Below are positions 5,417 to 10,234 of a stretch of DNA of 10,234 bases, piece by piece; the first letter of the stretch is position 1; each line of letters begins with the position of its first letter. A program made the translations under genes and the position numbers. The notes beneath the pieces are model-generated. The model ran no database searches. It worked only from the letters and a program-made list of their open reading frames with translations, and was not told the origin of the DNA. Origin of the DNA: an uncultured Flavobacteriia bacterium (GTDB lineage: Bacteria > Bacteroidota > Bacteroidia > Flavobacteriales_D > Crocinitomicaceae); assembly GCA_903930085.1 (NCBI GenBank), contig CAIYXD010000003.1:1-10234 (forward strand), read 5' to 3'.

Positions 5417-7759
5417 ATGAAAATTTTTATACTTCTGATATTCAACCTTTTAGTTGTTAGTATTGTTTCTGCCCAAGATTATTCCATCCGTGGATTTATC
5501 TACAACAAAACAAATGGTGAGCCAATGGCATTTGAGAAGATTCGTTTGATGAATGCTTCGGATAGTTCCACCATTTCAGGAGCATTAACAGATCTAAACG
5601 GTTTTTTCTCTTTACCTAAAATTGCACCTGGTCGTTATATTTTGAAGGTTGACAATTTTTCCTATGAGACGTACACGAAAAACGTGGAAATTAAACTTGC
5701 CAAAGGCATATTGGACGTTAAAATTGAACTTGAAAAATTGGCGGCAGTTAAAGAAATGGACGAAGTAAATGTAAGCGCCCAAGCGAAGCAGAAGAAAAAC
5801 GAAGTATTGATTTCTCAATTAAAATTAGATAAAAAAGGTTTGGAACGTATTCCAAGTGTGGGCGGTGAAAATGATATTGTCGGCGCGTTCTCCGTTACTC
5901 CTGGAGTGGTAACAACTGGAGATCAAGGCGGACAACTTTACGTTCGCGGCGGAACACCGATCCAAAATAAAATTTTATTGGATGGAATGACAATTTACAA
6001 TCCATTTCACTCGATTGGTTTCTTCTCTGTTTTTGAAACGGAATTGGTTAAAAACGTTGATATTTATACTGGTGGATTTGATGCAAAATACGGTGGACGA
6101 ATTTCCTCGGTAATGGATATTTCCTATCGGGATGGCAATAGAAAACAATTTGGAGGAAAAGTTTCTACTTCTCCTTTTCTTGCGAAAGCAGTTTTGGAAG
6201 GTCCTTTTTCAAAAAGAAAAGATGGCACAGCGAGCGCTGGATCTTATGTATTATCAGGTAAACACAGTTTGTTGGATTACACTTCCAAAAGTTTGTATCC
6301 AAACATAAATGACGGTAATGGTTTACCCTTTAATTTCACGGATTTATACGGAAAAGTAACTTTTAACAGTGAAGGTGGCTCAAAATTTTCTGCATTTGCA
6401 TTTCACAACCGAGACAGTGTAAATTATTCTGTTGCAGATTTAGACTGGAAAGCATCTGGAGGCGGAATGAACTTTCTACTTGTTCCAGGAACTTCACCAA
6501 TGATTATTAAAGGTCACGTTAACGGAAGCACCTATGAAACTACCTTTTCTGAAAATTTAGTACAACCAAGATTCAGTAAAATTGGTGGTTTTGATGTTGG
6601 ATTTGATTTCTCGTATTTCTTGAAAAACGAAGGCGAAATGAATTACGGATTGAATTTCAGCGGATTCAACACTTCCTTTGTTACGTTTAACGAAGCTAAA
6701 CGAAAAATTGAAGCAACTAATTTTACAACAGAAATTGGTGCATATTTCACCTACCGAATTGTTCGAAACCGTTGGGTTTTACAACCTAGCATGCGCGCTC
6801 AAGTATATGCATCACTTGGAACAATTTCTATTGAACCGAGAATTGGAGCGAAATTCAATGCAACCGAAAAATTGCGCTTTAAATTATCCGGTGGAAGGTT
6901 CTCACAAAATTTCACCTCCGCTTCCTCCGATAAAGATATTGTCAACTTGTTCAACGGTCTTTTATCCGCGCCAACAAATGTGCAGGAAAATTTTGTGAAC
7001 CAGTTTCAAAGTGAAAAAAGTATTAAAAATGGAATCCAATACGCTTGGCATGCAATTGTTGGTGCAGAATATGATCTTGGAAAAAACATCTCCATCAACT
7101 TAGAAGGTTACTACAAATATTTCTCGCAATTAAGTAACATCAACCAAAACAAATTGTATGATGATGTGTCGGAATTTTCACAAATTGACGATGTATACAA
7201 AAAAGATTTCATCATCGAAGATGGCGTTTCCTATGGAGCGGATTTACTCATAAAATACAGCAAAAACAGACTCTTCTTGTGGACAGTTTATTCGTACGGT
7301 TATTCTACACGTTGGGATGGTTTTTCACAATATTTTCCGGTTTTTGATAGACGTCACAACGTTAATTTAGTTGGAACCTATATGTTTGGCAAAAAGAAAG
7401 ACATCGAATTAAGTGTTCGTTGGAATTTAGGTTCCGGTTTACCATTTACGCCAAATGCAGGATTCTACCAAGGAGAAAATTTCCAAAATGGCGTTGGAAC
7501 GGATATTATCACCTCCAATCCTTCCAATGTTTCAACAAGTCTAGGAACGTTTAACAGCCAGCGTTTACCGTATTATCACCGTTTGGATATCACCGTGAAA
7601 AAACATTTTGAATTTAAGAACAAAGATATTCTGGAGATTGTAGGAAGTATTACCAATGTATACAACAGAAACAATATCTTTTACGTGAATCGTGTTACCT
7701 CGGAAGAAATTTACCAGTTCCCTATTTTACCAAGTTTGGGAATCAGTTATAAGTTTTAA
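5417..7759 (+). CDS. TonB-dependent outer-membrane receptor with carboxypeptidase-regulatory-like domain
   Basis: A 780-residue outer-membrane transporter powered by TonB/ExbBD. A signal peptide (MKIFILLIFNLLVVSIVSA) is followed by a carboxypeptidase-D regulatory-like beta-sandwich (about 22-107, with GEPMAFEKIRL and GALTDLNGFFSLPKIAPGRY). A TonB-box-like DEVNVSA (115-121) comes next, then the plug (about 125-240) with TPGVVTTGDQGGQLYVRGG, ILLDGMTIYNP, YTGGFDAKYGGRISSVMDI. The remainder is a barrel of about 535 residues ending LPSLGISYKF with the terminal phenylalanine expected for BAM insertion. It is shorter than SusC proteins and no susD gene follows, so it is probably not part of a polysaccharide locus. 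The substrate cannot be read from the sequence; no iron, cobalamin or peptide-uptake gene is adjacent. It converges with the next gene, 21 bases separating the two stops. Confidence 0.93.
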   Translation: MKIFILLIFNLLVVSIVSAQDYSIRGFIYNKTNGEPMAFEKIRLMNASDSSTISGALTDLNGFFSLPKIAPGRYILKVDNFSYETYTKNVEIKLAKGILDVKIELEKLAAVKEMDEVNVSAQAKQKKNEVLISQLKLDKKGLERIPSVGGENDIVGAFSVTPGVVTTGDQGGQLYVRGGTPIQNKILLDGMTIYNPFHSIGFFSVFETELVKNVDIYTGGFDAKYGGRISSVMDISYRDGNRKQFGGKVSTSPFLAKAVLEGPFSKRKDGTASAGSYVLSGKHSLLDYTSKSLYPNINDGNGLPFNFTDLYGKVTFNSEGGSKFSAFAFHNRDSVNYSVADLDWKASGGGMNFLLVPGTSPMIIKGHVNGSTYETTFSENLVQPRFSKIGGFDVGFDFSYFLKNEGEMNYGLNFSGFNTSFVTFNEAKRKIEATNFTTEIGAYFTYRIVRNRWVLQPSMRAQVYASLGTISIEPRIGAKFNATEKLRFKLSGGRFSQNFTSASSDKDIVNLFNGLLSAPTNVQENFVNQFQSEKSIKNGIQYAWHAIVGAEYDLGKNISINLEGYYKYFSQLSNINQNKLYDDVSEFSQIDDVYKKDFIIEDGVSYGADLLIKYSKNRLFLWTVYSYGYSTRWDGFSQYFPVFDRRHNVNLVGTYMFGKKKDIELSVRWNLGSGLPFTPNAGFYQGENFQNGVGTDIITSNPSNVSTSLGTFNSQRLPYYHRLDITVKKHFEFKNKDILEIVGSITNVYNRNNIFYVNRVTSEEIYQFPILPSLGISYKF

Positions 7760-7780
7760 ATTCTTACGCTAAAGACTGTT

Positions 7781-9490
7781 TTAGGAAATCCAAGCTGCCA
7801 ATGCGTTATCTTGTAATTTCGTTGGGTTTTCAATTGGAATAATCGAATACTCCGAATAGAAATTGCGCATTACTTCCGGTAGAATTAACTCAACGATACG
7901 GCTTGATCGAATAACAGTAAGTTTTTTAACGTCGTTATCAAAATAAGATAGCCATTGATCCAATTCGCCAGCGCATAAAATCGCGTTTACGGCAAGAATT
8001 TCGTCACCAATCATCATTCCTGCTAGATCTGCAGGTCCGCCGGGATACAATGCTGTAACGGTAAAATTTGCAGCGGTTGGAACCGTTTTAAACCCTAATC
8101 TACCCATAGAATAGTTTGGAGAAGGAACATGTTTCAATTCTAATCCTAGATAGTCGAAACTTTCGGTTAAAATTGCTTCATATGGATTTGTTCCATGCAC
8201 AAATTCAACAAAAAATTCTTGAAATGAAATGCCGGAGATATTCTGCAATTCTGCCAGATAAATTTCCTCTGTCACGCCAACTCCTTTATCCGCATAATCA
8301 AAAAACAACTGTTTCATGACAGTATCTAAACTTGATTTATTCGTAGTTGCGCGCAAAATCATTACATCCATTACAAAAGCCAATAAACAGCCTTCGGTAT
8401 AAATGGAAACTTTTCTGCCTGGCGCACCAGTAACATAGCCATCCAACCACGTATCGAAAGAAGATTCTCCAACGGAATAATTAAATCTAGCGTGGTTATC
8501 AAAATGCTTTTGAAGTTGCTGATTCAATTCATTGAAATATTGACCCAAGGAAAAAACGCCACTTTTTAGAAGGAACAAATCACCCATATAGGTTGTAACG
8601 CCCTCGCAAATGTAACCGAGTCGGGAATAATTCTCTTTTGTGAAATCATACGGAAACATTTCTGCCGGGCGAATCGTTTTCACGTTCCACGTATGGTATA
8701 ATTCGTGCGAAGAAACGCCTAAAAGTTCTTTGTATAGCGCACCAAAAATAGCGTAACTAGGACCTAAAGCAATAACCGTTGATTTACAATGTTCGACACC
8801 ATGGTAAATTTTTGTCGGCACAATCTGACATAAAAAATGGTATTCCTTCACCGGAAATTCGGTGAACTTTTCAATTTGCTTGGCTGTAAATGCTTTGAAA
8901 TCTGCAATTAGTCGCGGCCAATCCGGTTTTACTTCTCCATTGAACCAAATGTGAAACAAAGTTCCATTGCAGTGATATTCGCCATGCTGTAAATTAGCCG
9001 AGCAAATAAATGGTGAATCTGCTAAAGCGTCAAAATTTTCTGCGGATAATACATTTCCAGCTTTATCCATCGAACCTGCAACTTCCCAATTTGTAGGAAT
9101 GTATACTTCCAGCGTTGTCGGTTGGTGTGCGTGTTCCAACGTAAAAACACAACAATTTACTGGATTTACATATAATTGTTCACTGGAAAGATACGTTGAA
9201 CCTGCATTTAATTCCGTAGCATAATAACTATATTCTACCCGAATCGTTTTGGTGTCAGCAGTATTTATTCCCCAAGAATCTTTTGTAATTTTTGGAGTTT
9301 CAATTCGTTTGTTTTGGTCGTTGTAGACCTTGAATCCTTTTACGTTTTTAGCAAAATTTCCAATTTCGTACCTTCCCGGTCTCCAACTTGGCAAACGCAA
9401 GATTGTGGTTGAACTCAAAACTTCAAAAACTACTTGAATTTGGATGTATTGATTGTTTGGGTTTTCTATGCGAAATGAATATTTTACCAT
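7781..9490 (-). CDS. M61-family (glycyl) aminopeptidase with PDZ domain
   Basis: A zinc metallopeptidase of family M61. Domains in order: an N-terminal beta domain (about 1-165, with the family opening LRLPSWRPGRYEIGNFAKNV at 31-50), the catalytic domain, and a PDZ domain (about 463-535, RLGFKTVPTAANFTVTALYP and GDEILAVNAI). The zinc site is SHELYHTWNVK, giving HExxH at 262-266 followed by W268, with the third ligand Glu296 in CEGVTTYMGDL. The upstream substrate-binding motif reads YHGVEH (229-234), where many relatives have GGxEH. At 569 residues it is close to usual length. No signal peptide is visible, so I infer a cytoplasmic location and a role in peptide turnover, whereas some M61 members are exported. 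It follows the methyltransferase gene on the same strand after 65 bases and shows no convincing promoter of its own. Confidence 0.92.
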   Translation of the reverse strand: MVKYSFRIENPNNQYIQIQVVFEVLSSTTILRLPSWRPGRYEIGNFAKNVKGFKVYNDQNKRIETPKITKDSWGINTADTKTIRVEYSYYATELNAGSTYLSSEQLYVNPVNCCVFTLEHAHQPTTLEVYIPTNWEVAGSMDKAGNVLSAENFDALADSPFICSANLQHGEYHCNGTLFHIWFNGEVKPDWPRLIADFKAFTAKQIEKFTEFPVKEYHFLCQIVPTKIYHGVEHCKSTVIALGPSYAIFGALYKELLGVSSHELYHTWNVKTIRPAEMFPYDFTKENYSRLGYICEGVTTYMGDLFLLKSGVFSLGQYFNELNQQLQKHFDNHARFNYSVGESSFDTWLDGYVTGAPGRKVSIYTEGCLLAFVMDVMILRATTNKSSLDTVMKQLFFDYADKGVGVTEEIYLAELQNISGISFQEFFVEFVHGTNPYEAILTESFDYLGLELKHVPSPNYSMGRLGFKTVPTAANFTVTALYPGGPADLAGMMIGDEILAVNAILCAGELDQWLSYFDNDVKKLTVIRSSRIVELILPEVMRNFYSEYSIIPIENPTKLQDNALAAWIS

Positions 9491-9555
9491 ATAATTTTGA
9501 ATTTAATCTTATAAAAATAAGGAATTGCTCTTTATACGTGGAAGCTTACTCCAGA

Positions 9556-10234
9556 TTAATTACGTGTGTTTTCGATGCAAATTACGTTATCGTGCTCAGG
9601 GAATTCATCTTCAGCCGTTATTTCAACCAATTTTGACTTTCTTTCTTTCCCGCCTTTCAACTTAAAGAAGCGATACTTTCCTAGAGAACGAATAAAATCT
9701 GCCATTTCAGTAGCAGAATCATGTGTGTTTTCCCTCTTTTCAGAAAATTCAATAATTAGAATCGGTCGTAAACTTTGAATGAGGTTTTTTGCGCCTTTCA
9801 ACACTTCCATTTCAAATCCTTCCACATCTATTTTAATCACTTTTGGATGAAATTCCTTTGGGAAAACAGAATCCAAACAAAAAACATCAATTTCAAATGA
9901 AGCAGATTGCTCCGTCTTCACAAGCAGCGATGCACCGCCGCGGTTTACCTGCCAATTTTCAAAAATTTCAGTTTTTCCATCGACTGACCCAAGTGCAAAA
10001 TCGCCTACAACAATATTTTTCAGTTGATTCAATGCTATATTTTCGCGGAGCAAAGCTGCAGTTGCGGGCATTGCTTCGTAGGAAAAAACGGTGCCTTTTT
10101 GACCGACTAATTTAGCAGTGTGAATAGAAATCAAGCCAATATTTGCGCCGACATCTATAAAAGAATCTCCTTTTTGCAAGACAGATTTAAGGTAGGATAA
10201 AATTCCTTTTTCATACGTTCCCGTTTCGTGCAAA
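9556..10234 (-). CDS. FkbM-family SAM-dependent methyltransferase, 5' end missing
   Basis: The frame is open to the right edge. The first codon inside it is a TTG that reads as an internal leucine within L-HETGTYEKGIL, a segment that normally lies before the SAM-binding motif. The true start and perhaps 30-60 residues are outside the window. About 225 residues remain. Motif I is FIDVGANIGLIS (25-36 of the visible part), followed by the acidic loop FSYEAMP (50-56). The family signature IKIDVEGFEMEVLKGA (133-148) and IIEFSE (160-165) come later. FkbM proteins transfer methyl groups, mostly to hydroxyls of sugars or other secondary metabolites, and in Bacteroidota many sit in glycan loci. The acceptor here is unknown, and no glycosyltransferase is visible on this side of the window edge. 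It ends 65 bases before the M61 peptidase, on the same strand. Confidence 0.88.
   Translation of the reverse strand, partial: LHETGTYEKGILSYLKSVLQKGDSFIDVGANIGLISIHTAKLVGQKGTVFSYEAMPATAALLRENIALNQLKNIVVGDFALGSVDGKTEIFENWQVNRGGASLLVKTEQSASFEIDVFCLDSVFPKEFHPKVIKIDVEGFEMEVLKGAKNLIQSLRPILIIEFSEKRENTHDSATEMADFIRSLGKYRFFKLKGGKERKSKLVEITAEDEFPEHDNVICIENTRN

Noticed and set aside
6678..6998. A 106-codon open frame inside the TonB receptor gene in another plus-strand frame.
   Set aside because: It is fully embedded in the barrel-coding region, shows no family motif or start signal, and is best explained as an out-of-frame shadow.
5417..7759. Possible SusC of a polysaccharide utilization locus.
   Set aside because: No SusD-like lipoprotein or carbohydrate-active enzyme follows, the protein is shorter than typical SusC, and the next gene is convergent.
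7770..7785. Small inverted repeat CTAAA/TTTAG between the convergent receptor and peptidase genes as a bidirectional terminator.
   Set aside because: Only five mostly A-T pairs and no clear T-tract; too weak to support.
10231..10233. TTG (minus strand) at the right edge as the start of the methyltransferase.
   Set aside because: The segment it begins normally lies inside FkbM proteins, so it reads as an internal leucine of a truncated gene.
1..10234. Defence system, phage, transposon, CRISPR array or biosynthetic cluster.
   Set aside because: No integrase, transposase, nuclease, toxin, repeat-spacer pattern or biosynthetic core enzyme is visible on either strand; composition looks even throughout.

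Overview
This is an AT-rich, gene-dense stretch of what looks like an ordinary Bacteroidota chromosome, probably Flavobacteriales-like. The evidence is a type IX secretion barrel gene (porQ) ahead of cmk, a TonB-dependent receptor with a carboxypeptidase-regulatory-like N-terminal domain, a GIN-domain (DUF2807) lipoprotein, and a PagL-type barrel. Starts lack Shine-Dalgarno sequences, and several genes are preceded by the Bacteroidota -7 element TAnnTTTG, once with a matching TTG exactly 19 bases upstream. Nine coding regions fill the window; the two at the edges are cut by its ends. No gap exceeds about 120 bases, and I see no RNA gene, CRISPR array, insertion sequence or phage gene.

Layout. 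Positions 2-2425 (+) hold the 3' part of porQ, cmk (CMP kinase), and a stand-alone ACT-domain protein of unknown function. Converging on these are three minus-strand envelope genes, read from 4476 down to 2439: a PagL-like lipid A deacylase/acyloxyacyl hydrolase family barrel, a GIN-domain lipoprotein whose ATG overlaps the barrel's stop (ATGA), and a 61-residue single-span membrane protein with four cysteines resembling the NqrM/DUF539 family. The barrel gene is divergent from mazG (+), which is followed by a 780-residue TonB-dependent receptor (+). Converging on the receptor are an M61-family PDZ aminopeptidase and, upstream of it, a FkbM-family methyltransferase cut by the right edge (both -).

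How they fit together. Most products serve the envelope: PorQ in type IX secretion and surface attachment, the PagL-like barrel in lipid A or acyl-chain chemistry, the lipoprotein and TonB receptor in the outer membrane. Cmk and MazG are nucleotide housekeeping enzymes. The pairs cmk/ACT, mazG/receptor and fkbM/M61 look like neighbours rather than pathways. The barrel-lipoprotein pair is the only tightly coupled unit.

I do not see a convincing new multi-gene system. The points most worth a second look are an asparagine where PagL has its catalytic glutamate, the coupled barrel/GIN-lipoprotein unit, the unstudied ACT-domain protein with a helical N-terminal module, and the NqrM-like protein with a consensus promoter inside the preceding gene but no nqr genes nearby.
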